Shown: positions 52,927 through 62,963, counted from the stretch's first letter. The stretch: 64,000 bases of DNA from JAFEDN01 sp963818985 (GCA_963818985.1 CAWFUJ010000004.1:62001-126000); one strand, 5' to 3'. The notes: a model not told the origin generated them from the sequence alone. Made by a program: numbers and translations.

Positions 52927-53769
52927 ATGAAAACAGAACATGAATATAAAATTTTTCTCGTTGAAAAATTCTCTACCGGAGAAATCCAGCTTTTACTTAA
53001 AGGAGAAATGATCGGACGTGCTTTTTTCTTTCATGATGAATCAAGTGGTGACGATATTGCCTTACAAAGCATAAGAGTAGATGAAAGGTATCGTAAAAAG
53101 GGATATGGATCGATCATCATGGAGTATCTCTTAGACCTCTGTTTAACAAGAGGAGTTGGACTTCAGATCTCAAGCATACCTGAACCTGACATAAGCGAAA
53201 CTGGCCAAGATGACCCAGGGGTTTTTTTTCAAAAATTTTTTCGTAAAATCAGTATTGAAATGACTCGAACGTCCTCAGATTTCAGCTGGAAACGATACTA
53301 CCGTCTCACAATCCGTTTAGATGAAATCATTGATAGACGTTACCCTGAGGAATATAGCAGTTCAAAATTAATAGGTTATCGATTTTTAGCCTGGCATAAA
53401 TATAACCTTGACGAGAAGGAAGTCAGTCAAGAATGGTTTAAACCTAAACATTATATCGCTTTAGGGAAGGGCAACCCATTAGCGGCGATAGATACAGTAG
53501 AAGAAGAATTTAAATCTATACCTCAAAAAAGACCTGATGATACCAATGATACAGAAGATGATTTGCACCCCTTGGAGGACGATGAAGAAACTGATAAAAT
53601 CATAGACAATATAATACATGAAGAAGATGATGAAACTTCTGAGCCCAATCGTTGCCAACAAATTACCAGATGTATTTTTGGTCTATTTAACTTACGTTTT
53701 CCTTCGAACTTTACAACCCCTCCTAGGGAACCCTCCCCACCATCTGATACTGAATATAAACGCCATTAG
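52927..53769 (+). CDS. GNAT-fold acetyltransferase-like protein with acidic C-terminal tail
   Basis: About 280 residues from ATG 52927 (TTG 52921 is the alternative). Residues 20-100 read like a GNAT core: IALQSIRVDERYRKKGYGSI has the R..G.G acetyl-CoA loop as RYRKKGYGS, followed by the helix MEYLLDLCLTRG. The rest is not family-like: residues 195-235 are strongly acidic (DDTNDTEDDLHPLEDDEETD), then a cysteine-containing hydrophobic patch and a Pro-rich end (PREPSPPSDTEYKRH). The frame is open 38 codons further upstream without ATG (DSYTVVNVDDDELKSKTRVI), so the 5' end may have been lost. The target is unknown. Confidence 0.65.
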   Translation: MKTEHEYKIFLVEKFSTGEIQLLLKGEMIGRAFFFHDESSGDDIALQSIRVDERYRKKGYGSIIMEYLLDLCLTRGVGLQISSIPEPDISETGQDDPGVFFQKFFRKISIEMTRTSSDFSWKRYYRLTIRLDEIIDRRYPEEYSSSKLIGYRFLAWHKYNLDEKEVSQEWFKPKHYIALGKGNPLAAIDTVEEEFKSIPQKRPDDTNDTEDDLHPLEDDEETDKIIDNIIHEEDDETSEPNRCQQITRCIFGLFNLRFPSNFTTPPREPSPPSDTEYKRH

Positions 53770-53815
53770 GATGAATCTCCTCTCCCTCCGGGGGGGATTA
53801 CGAGCCTGATTAAGC

Positions 53816-55429
53816 TTATTTGCTAAAATTAGTTAAAAAACGTTGCGATGCAACACTCGGCTTATTGTCGCTAGATGAAGCATGGATACCCCTGCGAGTG
53901 ATTAATGCGGCGATTGAGGGTTTGGCCGGCGGAGCAGGAAGTGCCTGGGGCACAAAAATCAAATCATAAAGTTGAGGGTATAGTTCAATGGTATTGTCTT
54001 GACCAGCCCTTCTATATTGACTGCCATGACCGAGTGAATCGAGTGCTTGACAGGCGTCCTTAAAGACCAGGGCGGAAGGAAACACGACATATTTTTTATT
54101 TGGCCTGCTTTCATACTCTTCTAATTTCCCCTTTGAAACGATTTCCAATAAAGGATTCGTATTATCGAATTTTTCCTTAAATGAGTTACCCAAATTAACT
54201 AACCATTGAGGATCGACCGTATCGAAATGAAATTTCATATGGCTCTCAACCTTATAAGGTGAAAAAGTATAATTACATTTTTCCTCGTCCAAAAACTCTT
54301 TAAATGCCTGGTGTTTATCTTCACCGATAATTAGTAAATAAATATTCATAGAGTTGTGCAAGTAATCAGTAGGATCCTTAGCGGTTATTCCCCATCGACA
54401 ACTGTTTGAGTCATACCATATCGACTCAGCAAATCCCTTCATTTGATCAGAAAAAATTGATAATGATGAACTCCATTTTTTAGCCCATAAGCCACTAGCC
54501 AAACCATACCGATATAAATCTTCTTGATGTAAATAAATAAATCGGCCTTGGTCCGCCTCTCTCTTTGACGGAGTGACGAAACATTTCAAACCATCAAACT
54601 GATCTATTTGGGCAATAATTGCTTTACCATCTTTGATTTCTTGGCTATCTTTGTTATCTTTTATTTCAACTAAGCGGGAGGTGATCTCTCCGTCAGTATT
54701 TTTAGTGTACAATTGCAATCGTTGATCAGCGGAAATAGCCAGGAGGGTGGACCCAACAGAGTACTTCGTCAATTTTCCCTTAATCGACTTAGAATCTGCT
54801 AAATATTCGCGTGAAAATACCAAAGAAGGATAACTCATCACTAAAAGCGGCTGAAATACGCTGGAGTTTTCGCCAAATTTACCTTTCAACCTTGGCATGA
54901 TCTGATTAAATTGTTCTATGGCGGAGTCATGCAAACCTTTTATATAAGTTCTTGCCTCAGCAAACTCGCTGAACATTTCTAATTTCATGACCAGATAATC
55001 TTGATGATTGAGGAAATTAACACCATGATTTTGACCTTTATTTTTTATTTGACATTTGAGGTTCTGTAATTGATAAACAATATAGGAAAAAATTTCTTTG
55101 ATATTCAATGATTCGGTTTGTCTTAGCTGCAAAAATGCCAGGACATAGAGATACTTATAAGCATTAAAAGTAGGTTCGACTTGCCAAATGACAACCTCTC
55201 GGGATACGAAAACCGATAAAAATTGGTCCAGACTACCCTCATTCAATATAATTGCCGTTAAAGCTTTAAACCATTTTCCCAAGTTACTTTTATTTTCCCC
55301 AAATGACACTATGAACTCAAAGTCTATTTTTAAAAGATTTTTATTCCATTCCTTTTTAAACATACTTAAGATTTTTTCTAAATAAGCAGATAATTGACTG
55401 GGCGTTTCACTAATTTCATTTTCTCTCAT
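53816..55429 (-). CDS. Unknown 537-residue protein
   Basis: I recognise no family. AAAGGTGATGAA precedes the ATG. The first 220 residues are mostly helical (KEWNKNLLKIDFEFIVSFGE, FKALTAIILNEGSLDQFLSV). Residues 220-400 are mixed strands with small polar loops (GDDKHQAFKEFLDEEKCN-like), and the tail contains a Pro-rich linker (PQALPAPPAKPS) before a basic end (ITRRGIHASS..KPSVASQRF). No membrane segment or signal peptide. It stands alone and convergent to the GNAT-like gene at the edge of the accessory zone. Possibly a secreted effector by size and context only. Confidence 0.6.
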   Translation of the reverse strand: MRENEISETPSQLSAYLEKILSMFKKEWNKNLLKIDFEFIVSFGENKSNLGKWFKALTAIILNEGSLDQFLSVFVSREVVIWQVEPTFNAYKYLYVLAFLQLRQTESLNIKEIFSYIVYQLQNLKCQIKNKGQNHGVNFLNHQDYLVMKLEMFSEFAEARTYIKGLHDSAIEQFNQIMPRLKGKFGENSSVFQPLLVMSYPSLVFSREYLADSKSIKGKLTKYSVGSTLLAISADQRLQLYTKNTDGEITSRLVEIKDNKDSQEIKDGKAIIAQIDQFDGLKCFVTPSKREADQGRFIYLHQEDLYRYGLASGLWAKKWSSSLSIFSDQMKGFAESIWYDSNSCRWGITAKDPTDYLHNSMNIYLLIIGEDKHQAFKEFLDEEKCNYTFSPYKVESHMKFHFDTVDPQWLVNLGNSFKEKFDNTNPLLEIVSKGKLEEYESRPNKKYVVFPSALVFKDACQALDSLGHGSQYRRAGQDNTIELYPQLYDLIFVPQALPAPPAKPSIAALITRRGIHASSSDNKPSVASQRFLTNFSK

Positions 55430-55542
55430 TTCATCACCTTTACGAATTAATGTATTATTTTATCATTTTTTCGCATCACCTGGCAATATAGTACCCTGGT
55501 CCAAATACCTGCTATAATCAGACAATTAATCAGGCTGAAACC

Positions 55543-55848
55543 ATGAGTAATAAAGAACGGAAAATAATTATAGAGGGAATCACCGAATCGGGTGAAACTT
55601 TTCGTCCCAGCGATTGGGCTGAAAGAATGAGCGGGCAACTGTCCACCTTCCGTAAGCGACGCATTCGATATTCACCTCTATTACAACCAACGATGAAGGA
55701 AGGTCACCAGTGCGTGGCTCTAGACCCGCGGCTAAAAGAAACCGATCCGCAATTATATTTTTCAATTTTAGAGTTTGCTAAAAATAACCATTTAAAGATT
55801 TGTAAAGAAAATGGAAATTCTGACCCCGACACCAGTGAGAAGCGCTGA
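55543..55848 (+). CDS. DUF3579 family protein
   Basis: 101 residues with the DUF3579 pattern: IIIEGITESGETFRPSDWAE, RMSGQLSTFRKRRIRYSPLL, then CVALDPRLKETDPQLYFSIL and EFAKNNHL. Function unknown; the family is a conserved small protein of beta- and gammaproteobacteria. It overlaps the cardiolipin synthase gene by 38 bp, so the pair is co-translated. Confidence 0.88.
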   Translation: MSNKERKIIIEGITESGETFRPSDWAERMSGQLSTFRKRRIRYSPLLQPTMKEGHQCVALDPRLKETDPQLYFSILEFAKNNHLKICKENGNSDPDTSEKR

Positions 55849-56968
55849 AACTATTTTTGTTAACGCCGATCAATATTTTGAGGCCTTGATTGAGGATATT
55901 AATCAAGCTAAGGAAAGTATTGCGCTTGAAACTTATATTTTCCAAAGAGATAGCCTAGGAATCCGCATTATTCAAGCACTCGCGGCAGCCGCTCAACGAG
56001 GCGTTAATGTGCGAGTGATGGTCGATGGCGCTGGCACGCCTTGGTGGAGTACTCAATTTGCCAAAATTCTAGAAAAATCTGGAGCAGTGACTAAAGTCTT
56101 TCACCCCTTCCCTTGGCAATTATGGAATTGGAGCCGGGCAGTGACCAAGACATCTTTGTCGACCCGATGGATTTATCTATTATTTAAAATCAACTCCCGC
56201 GACCATCGAAAAGTTTGTTTGATCGATCGCACCATCGCTTATGTGGGCAGCATGAATATCAGCAAATGTCATTTAAGCCATCATTCAGGGGGTGATAATT
56301 GGCGGGACACTGCGTTGCGTTTGCATCATCATGATTTGTCGGAACTTTACCGCCCTTTTGAATTGGCTTGGGACCATATCCCCATGAAGGAGCGGTTAAG
56401 GGAAGCTTTTCAACATGTACGGCGCAATCCTGCCATTCGATCTAATCATACCCGCCACCGCCGCCGTATTCTTTATAAAAACTTGTTACGTAAAATCTCC
56501 ACTTGCCGACATCATATTTGGATCACCAATGCCTACTTCGTTCCAGATAATTTTTTATTACGTTGCTTGCAAGAAGCAGCGCAATCTGGGGTCGACGTCA
56601 GAATTTTATTACCAAGAAAATCAGATGTGATGATGATGCCATGGGCTTCAACAGCTTTTTATTTTAATCTACTCAAAGCAGGGGTTCGAATTTTCGAATA
56701 TTTACCCGGAATTTTACATGCTAAAACCTTAATTCTGGATGATTGGGCGCTCATCGGTTCAAGCAATCTTAATCACCGCAGTCTATTACATGATTTAGAA
56801 GTCGATGTGTTGTTATCGGTGCCTGAATCGATCAAATGTTTGGAAACACACTTCCTCAATGATTTAAAACACTCCCGTGAAATTTCCTTGCCAAGCTGGC
56901 ACAGTATGCGTCCACGCTATCAACGTTGGCTTGGTCGATTACTACTTCATGTCAAATATTGGATCTAA
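55811..56968 (+). CDS. clsB: Cardiolipin synthase ClsB-type (phospholipase D family)
   Basis: 385 residues with two PLD (HKD) domains: first INSRDHRKVCLIDRT near 135, second LHAKTLILDDWALIGSSNLN near 310. No N-terminal membrane segments, as in ClsB and unlike ClsA. It joins phosphatidyl groups to glycerol or another phospholipid to make cardiolipin at the inner membrane. The upstream DUF3579 gene overlaps it. Length fits ClsB (about 413). Confidence 0.9.
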   Translation: MEILTPTPVRSAETIFVNADQYFEALIEDINQAKESIALETYIFQRDSLGIRIIQALAAAAQRGVNVRVMVDGAGTPWWSTQFAKILEKSGAVTKVFHPFPWQLWNWSRAVTKTSLSTRWIYLLFKINSRDHRKVCLIDRTIAYVGSMNISKCHLSHHSGGDNWRDTALRLHHHDLSELYRPFELAWDHIPMKERLREAFQHVRRNPAIRSNHTRHRRRILYKNLLRKISTCRHHIWITNAYFVPDNFLLRCLQEAAQSGVDVRILLPRKSDVMMMPWASTAFYFNLLKAGVRIFEYLPGILHAKTLILDDWALIGSSNLNHRSLLHDLEVDVLLSVPESIKCLETHFLNDLKHSREISLPSWHSMRPRYQRWLGRLLLHVKYWI

Positions 56969-56991
56969 ATTTATGACTCTGCCGCTAATTG

Positions 56992-57020
56992 TTGCATAGG
57001 TTTGCAATAGTCGGTATACT
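56992..57020 (+). promoter_or_regulatory. Promoter of the ImmA/IrrE-membrane protein pair
   Basis: TTGCAT (56992-56997), 17-bp spacer, TATACT (57015-57020). A palindromic-looking GTATACTTAATACGTAC overlaps the -10 and could bind a regulator. The ImmA ATG is 75 bp further. Confidence 0.65.
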
Positions 57021-57094
57021 TAATACGTACGGATTAATATATTTAATGAAAAAGCATGTGTAAGTTTTTAAACAAACTTAAAAGGAGATCAGCT

Positions 57095-57616
57095 ATGGAC
57101 CATACGCAACACACAGCTAATTATAAATTGGCCATTAAAAAAGCTCACGAATTGATTAAATTTTTTGGCTATGAAGAACCGCCCATTGATCCTGTAAAAA
57201 TTGCACAAGGACTTGGTATAAAAGTTTATTTTGCAGGTTTCACGGAAGAAAGTGATAAATTAATTTCTGGATTTTTTAATTCAAAAGAAAATGCTATCTA
57301 TGTCAATAAAAATGAATTCACACCTCGCCAAACTTTTACAATTGCACATGAATTAGGTCATCATCAGCTTCATAAAGAGTGGGCTGAATCTAAAGATTAT
57401 AAAATTCTATATAGAGAACAGTTAACTAAAAGGCAAACTGATTATAGAGAACAGGAAGCAAATGCTTTCTCTGCTCACTTACTGGTTCCAAAATTTATGT
57501 TGAATAAATACAAAAACCTTGCCACTATTTCACAGCTAGCAACTTTATTTGTTGTTTCTGAATCGGTTATAAAATATAGATTAATGGATAATCATGAGCA
57601 TGAGTATGGACTTTGA
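57095..57616 (+). CDS. ImmA/IrrE family metallo-endopeptidase
   Basis: About 173 residues from ATG 57095, which follows AAAGGAG; the longer frame from 57056 lies in the leader. The zinc motif HELGHHQLH is at about residues 85-93, with EANAFSAHLLVP supplying the third ligand, and a short C-terminal helix-turn-helix-like stretch (TISQLATLFVVSESVIKYRL). ImmA-type proteases cleave Xre repressors of mobile elements. No Xre gene adjoins; instead a two-helix membrane protein overlaps its 3' end by 23 bp. Confidence 0.88.
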   Translation: MDHTQHTANYKLAIKKAHELIKFFGYEEPPIDPVKIAQGLGIKVYFAGFTEESDKLISGFFNSKENAIYVNKNEFTPRQTFTIAHELGHHQLHKEWAESKDYKILYREQLTKRQTDYREQEANAFSAHLLVPKFMLNKYKNLATISQLATLFVVSESVIKYRLMDNHEHEYGL

Positions 57617-57962
57617 TGTAGATATTGTCTCAGCCACAGAACAAAATATAACCGATAAAGAAGAAATAGAAAGCGCAAACTATATTAATTATTTCTTAAC
57701 AAGCGAAAAAGAATTGGTTGAAATTCAAGGTAAACGCCAATTCTATCGATTACAATTTGCCTGGTCTATAGCCATTATCTCATGGATAAGTGTGATCATA
57801 ATTTTCCATCTATTCTTAACAGCGATGATCGGCTTAAATACCTGGAACTTTCTCAATTCGCAAAAATTTCTCTATGGAATTATTATTGAAAATTTTCTAC
57901 AAATAGTTGGCATGGCATTTATCATTGTTAAATTTCTTCACCCTAAACCAGCATTAAATTAA
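57594..57962 (+). CDS. Small two-helix membrane protein coupled to ImmA/IrrE
   Basis: 122 residues or slightly fewer (ATGs at 57594, 57600, 57606). An acidic cytoplasmic part (1-55) is followed by two membrane segments, AIISWISVIIIFHLFLTAMI and FLQIVGMAFIIVKF. No family recognised. It has no ribosome site of its own and depends on the ImmA/IrrE gene. It ends in a 4-bp overlap with the convergent hydrolase. Such a pair may be a protease plus its membrane target or toxin (inference). Confidence 0.65.
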   Translation: MSMSMDFDVDIVSATEQNITDKEEIESANYINYFLTSEKELVEIQGKRQFYRLQFAWSIAIISWISVIIIFHLFLTAMIGLNTWNFLNSQKFLYGIIIENFLQIVGMAFIIVKFLHPKPALN

Positions 57963-58759
57963 CTATGACGTCTCAGAAAATCTTTTAAAATGGGATGGAA
58001 AATCTCGGGTTTTTCTATGAATGGAACATGGCCAGCTCCAGGAATGCAGTGATACTCCGCATCCTTAATTAAGCTAGCCATTTTTTTCCCGTTTATGGCT
58101 GGAGCAATACTATCTTGCTCTGAGCTGATGACTAAGCAAGGGATTTTTATTTTGCTAACCCATAAACTGGAATCAAATCTAAACAATGCATTCAGCTGAT
58201 TTTTATATCCAGCTGCTGAAATCGGAAATTGGTTAGATAATCGCATTTGAATTAATTTTTCGACCATCCCTGGGCGGGAGAGAAAATCACTGCTAAATGT
58301 CCAACCTAACGCACCTTCGGTAATAGAACGTGGCGAACAATGTTTAACAATACTTTCTAATCTAGCTTTCGCTGCCAATGCATAACGGATATCTATCTTG
58401 CGATCAGTATTGCACAAAGTTGCTGTGCGTACCTGTTCTGGGTATTTGTGGGCAATATGCTGTAAAATCATACCACCTAGCGAATGACCGACAAAATGGC
58501 CTGGCACTAAGTTTAAAGCTTTGCAGATATCAATTACATCATCTGCCATCATCTCAACTGTAAAAGGCAAATCGGGACAATCCGATTGACCGGAGCCGCG
58601 ATTATCAATCAAAACAACTTTGTAATCATTCTGATAATAATCTGGAAAACTAGCAAATACTAAATGGTCAACAGAAAATCCATGAATAAAAATTATCGGC
58701 TCATGAACACCATGTGTTTCAAAATAAAAATTAATATTATTAACTGTAACTTCTGGCAC
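57959..58759 (-). CDS. Alpha/beta hydrolase
   Basis: About 266 residues. The start is probably GTG 58759, spaced 5 nt from AAGGAGG; an earlier GTG overlaps that ribosome site. Nucleophile elbow GHSLGGM near 92, oxyanion FIHGFSV, acid in SSEQDSIAP near 218 and histidine in GAGHVPF near 246 form the triad. It resembles 3-oxoadipate enol-lactonase or esterase-type proteins; the substrate is unknown. It lies just downstream of clpB on the same strand. Confidence 0.88.
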   Translation of the reverse strand: MPEVTVNNINFYFETHGVHEPIIFIHGFSVDHLVFASFPDYYQNDYKVVLIDNRGSGQSDCPDLPFTVEMMADDVIDICKALNLVPGHFVGHSLGGMILQHIAHKYPEQVRTATLCNTDRKIDIRYALAAKARLESIVKHCSPRSITEGALGWTFSSDFLSRPGMVEKLIQMRLSNQFPISAAGYKNQLNALFRFDSSLWVSKIKIPCLVISSEQDSIAPAINGKKMASLIKDAEYHCIPGAGHVPFIEKPEIFHPILKDFLRRHS

Positions 58760-58814
58760 TAGCACCTCCTTATGCTTCCTACTTAATAGCTCTTGTGGAT
58801 ATCTAAGCTATTTT

Positions 58815-61398
58815 CTATTCCTTTTTAAATAGTAACTGATTATCTTTACGAGTGACGTGAATGGTACTACCAGGCAAAAATTCTCCTGACAAAATTGCTT
58901 GAGCCAATGGATTTTCTAATTCACGCTGTAAGACGCGTTTTAATGGCCGTGCGCCATACACCGGATCGTAACCAATTTCTGCCAGATAATCCAGGGCCTC
59001 TACGTCAATTTTTAAGTGTAATCTTTAGCTAATAAACGTTGCTGCAATCGATCAATTTGAATATTGGTAATATCACGAATTTGTTCTTTACCTAATGCGT
59101 GAAAGACCACCGCATCATCAATACGATTAATAAATTCAGGACGAAAATGCTGTGAGACAATTTCCATCACCGCTTTTTTCATTTGCTTCGTAATTTTTCT
59201 CCGGAAAATTCTTGAATCAATGAAGAACCTAAATTAGAAGTCATCACAATAACGGTATTACGAAAATCAACGGTGCGCCCTTGGCCATCGGTTAAACGAC
59301 CATCATCTAATACTTGCAATAAAATATTAAATACATCAGCATGTGCTTTTTCAATTTCATCAAATAAAATAACTGAATAGGGTCTGCGACGAACGGCTTC
59401 AGTTAAATAACCGCCTTCTTCATAACCCACATATCCTGGCGGTGCGCCAATTAAACGTGCCACAGAATGTTTTTCCATAAATTCAGACATATCAATGCGC
59501 ACCATGGCTTCTTCAGTATCAAATAAAAAGGCGGCCAATGCTTTACATAATTCAGTTTTACCGACACCTGTTGGGCCTAAAAATAAAAAGGATCCAATGG
59601 GACGATTGGGATCAGATAATCCTGCGCGCGAACGGCGAATTGCATTAGCAACGACATTAATCGCTTCATCTTGACCAATAACTCGTTTGATGCAATGCTT
59701 CTTCCATATGTAATAATTTTTCGCGTTCGCCTTCTAACATTTTAGAAACAGGAATATGCGTCCATTTCGAAACAACTTCAGCAATTTCTTCTTCAGTGAC
59801 TTTATTACGTAACAAATGTAGATGTTCTTCTTTTTTCAGCGCTATCCGCTGCGGCTAATTTTTTTTCAAGATCAGGAATACGCCATATTGCAATTCAGAC
59901 ATGCGCGCTAAATCAGCTAGCACGTCGCGCTGTTTCTAATTCATGCACGTGCTTTTTCCAATTCTTCTTTAATTTGTTGTGAACCTTGCAAACTGGCTTT
60001 TTCGGCTTTCCAAATTTCTTCTAAATCGGCATATTCTTTTTCTAGCTTTTTTAATCGCTGCTTCTACATCTTTTAATCGTTTTTTTGAGGCTTCATCATT
60101 TTCTTTTTTTAATGCTTCACGTTCGATTTTTAATTGAATTAAACGTCGTTCTAATTTATCCAATTCTTCAGGTTTGGAATCAATTTCCATGCGAATTTGA
60201 CTGGCTGCTTCATCAATTAAATCGATTGCTTTATCAGGTAAATTACGATCGGTAATATAACGATGTGATAACGTTGCTGCAGCAACAATGGCAGGATCGG
60301 TAATTTCAACGCCATGATGCACTTCATAACGTTCTTTTAATCCACGTAAAATAGCAATGGTATCTTCTACACTGAGGGTTCATCAACCAATACTTTTTGA
60401 AAACGTCGTTCTAAAGCAGCATCTTTTTCAATATATTGTCGATATTCATCTAAGGTGGTTGCGCCGACACAATGTAATTCACCGCGTGCTAAGGCGGGTT
60501 TTAACATATTGCCGGCATCCATCGCTCCTTCTGCTTTACCAGCGCCCACCATAGTATGCAATTCATCAATAAATAAAATAATTTGTCCTTCTTGTTTGGC
60601 TAAATCATTTAAGCACGGCTTTTAAACGTTCTTCAAATTCACCACGAAATTTTGCTCCAGCAATCAAAGCACCCATATCCAAAGCTAATAAACGTTTATT
60701 TTTTAAGCCTTCTGGTACTTCGCCGTTAACAATGCGTTGTGCCAAACCTTCGACAATAGCAGTTTTACCCACGCCTGGTTCGCCAATTAATACCGGATTA
60801 TTTTTGGTGCGTCGTTGTAAAACTTGAATGGTGCGGCGAATTTCATCATCACGACCAATCACTGGATCTAATTTACCTTCTTCCGCTTCCTTGGTGTAAT
60901 CACGGGTATATTTTTCCAAGGCTTGATATTGTTGTTCTTTATCAGGGTTATCAACTTTCTGACCGCCCCGCATATCATCAATGGCGTTTCTTAAGTGCGT
61001 TTTTATTGTGCCTGCGCACGCAAGTGCATCGCCCAATGGCCCTTTATCTTCTAAGCGCGCTAAAACAAATAATTCTGAGGAAATATATTGATCTTTACGT
61101 TTTTGGGCTAATTTATCGGTGACATTTAATAATCTGACCAATTCTTTTGAAGGATACACTTCACCTGGGGTGCCTTGTACTTGCGGTAGCGGCTCAATGG
61201 CTTCATCCAACTGTTTTTGCAGAGGTCTCGACTTTAACGCCGATTTTTTTAACAAAGGTTTTAATGAGCCTTGTTCTTGAGTCAGCATGGCGCGCATAAA
61301 TGCACGGGTTCGATAAATTGTTGATCTCGGCCTACCGCCAAAGATTGGGCATCTGCTAATGCCGACTGAAATAGTGTGGTAAATTTATCCATCCTCAT
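58815..61398 (-). pseudogene. clpB: clpB disaggregase broken by about twelve single-base indels
   Basis: From ATG 61398 (MRMDKFTTLFQSALADAQSL) to TAG 58815 the protein is recognisable as ClpB from end to end: N-domain, first AAA+ with GEPGVGKTAIVEG and LFIDELHTMVGAGK, middle coiled coil, second AAA+ with GPTGVGKTELC and ending LLFKKE. Frame changes occur near 61299, 61245 and 61223 (a compensating pair), 60610, 60372, 60049, 59947, 59915, 59880, 59832, 59698, 59187 and 59022; several lie in A/T runs. Apart from the indels the protein sequence is hardly changed. Either very recent loss or local base-calling error; as written it cannot be translated. ClpB would normally resolve protein aggregates with DnaK. 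Confidence 0.9.
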
Positions 61399-61594
61399 GA
61401 TTTCTCCCCCTAAATGTACTCTATATCCAGTATATTGGGCAAAAAGATTTTTTTTCAAGTTGGTTAATCTTGCAAATTTCCGTTTTTACACCCACTTCGT
61501 CAATATTTTCCGTCGCCAGGGATTAGCGGGACAATCGCAATGGCAGGGCCTGGCGATGGAAAATATGACTATGCAAATGAGCTGATTTTTGAAA

Positions 61595-62254
61595 CTATTC
61601 CACCAATTCAGCAAATCCTTCATTGCGCAAATGGCAGGCCACGCATTGTTGACAGGGTTGATTTATATTGACTGGATCGTAGCAAGAAAAAGTTAAATTA
61701 AGATCTACATTTAAATCTTTGCCTAACTGGATAATTTGTTTTTTAGAAAGTGTAATCAACGGAGTGTGGATGTTAAATTGATTACTCTCGGTTCCTGCTC
61801 GCGTTGCTAATTGGGCTAAACGTGTAAATGCATTGAAAAATTCCGGCCGGCAATCTGGATAATTTTCATCATCCTCAGCATTGGCAGCAAAAAAAATATG
61901 GGTAGCATTAACGGTCTCCGCCCAGCTTAATGCTAAAGATAAAAAAATTGTGTTACGTGCTGGTACATAGGTGTTAACGTGGGGGGTCAAAAAGCTGTCG
62001 ACTGACATATTATTATCTGTCAGTGATGAACCACCCCATGCACCTAATTCGCATTTGATAATCCGATGTTCTGATACACCTATTTGCTGGGCAATAATTT
62101 CTGCGCAAAATAATTCGTGTAAATTACGTTGATTATAATTGAGACTTAGGGCATGACATTGAAATCCCTGCGATTTTGCTAAAGCCAAGCATACGCTGGA
62201 ATCAATGCCGCCAGAGAGTAATACCACCGCTTTTTTATTCATATCATTTTTCAT
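61595..62254 (-). CDS. queC: 7-cyano-7-deazaguanine synthase
   Basis: 219 residues (ATG at 62254 or 62242). The ATP-pyrophosphatase loop LLSGGIDSSVCLA is near residue 13, and the zinc cysteines are in SCYDPVNINQPCQQCVACHL near the end. It makes preQ0 from CDG in queuosine synthesis. It lies 1 bp after the queE frame, as part of a queE-queC unit. Intact, unlike both flanking genes. Confidence 0.95.
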   Translation of the reverse strand: MKNDMNKKAVVLLSGGIDSSVCLALAKSQGFQCHALSLNYNQRNLHELFCAEIIAQQIGVSEHRIIKCELGAWGGSSLTDNNMSVDSFLTPHVNTYVPARNTIFLSLALSWAETVNATHIFFAANAEDDENYPDCRPEFFNAFTRLAQLATRAGTESNQFNIHTPLITLSKKQIIQLGKDLNVDLNLTFSCYDPVNINQPCQQCVACHLRNEGFAELVE

Positions 62255-62255
62255 A

Positions 62256-62887
62256 TTATTTACCGGGAACCTCGCCCCAAATGTATTTATGTAATTGGAG
62301 TTGGAAACGAATTGCTAATCGATCCTGTAATATCCAATCTGCCAAATCTTGCGGAGGCATTTGTTGGTGGCTTGGAGAAAATAGTATCTGCGCGCGCTCT
62401 GTCAGTTGGTATTGATCTACGATTTGTTTTGCCCATTCGTAATCGGCGCGATCACAAATCACAATTTTGATTTGATCTTGTGGCAATAAAAATTTTAAAT
62501 TTTCCCATAAATTGCGCTGCTCTTCTCCCGAAGCAGGGGTTTTTAAATCAATTACTTTAATGACTCGAGAATCCACTGAAGAAATATCTAAAGCTCCACT
62601 TGTTTCTAGCGAGACAATATATCCAGCGTCACATAAACTGGTTAATAAAGTAGACTCTCCGCTTGAGCTAATGGTTCGCCGCCAGTAACGGTGACATATC
62701 GTGGGTGATAAGAAGCGACTTGTTGTAGAATATCGGATATCGTTTTAACTTGGCCACCATGAAAAGCATAGGCGGTGTCGCAATATTGGCAGCGAAGCGG
62801 GCAACCCGTTAGACGGATAAAAGCAGTGGGCCACCCCATTGAATTACTCTCACCTTGCAAAGAATAAAAAATTTCGGTTATACGCAA
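62256..62887 (-). pseudogene. queE: queE (7-carboxy-7-deazaguanine synthase) with one frameshift
   Basis: MRITEIFYSLQGESNSMGWP, CPLRCQYCDTAYAF (radical-SAM cysteines) and VTGGEPLAQ are intact in the first 75 codons. Near 62651-62663 the frame shifts and the first part ends after about 81 residues. The other frame gives LLTSLCDAGYIVSLETSGAL, then SRVIKVIDLKTPASGEE to the end (IWGEVPGK, stop 62256). A single indel separates them. Either a fresh loss or a sequencing error; the queuosine pathway would stop at CDG without it. Confidence 0.85.
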
Positions 62888-62963
62888 TTTGCCTCATACG
62901 TTAGTTTCTATTTTTTAGCCGCTAGTATTTCCCCTCTCCCTAGTGGGAGAGGAAAAAAAGCTT

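Noticed and set aside
55447..55765. Two short minus-strand frames over DUF3579
   Set aside because: They lie opposite a family-matched gene and have no coding signal of their own.
61376..61585. 69-codon plus-strand frame upstream of clpB
   Set aside because: Covers the clpB 5' region and leader; no recognisable product.
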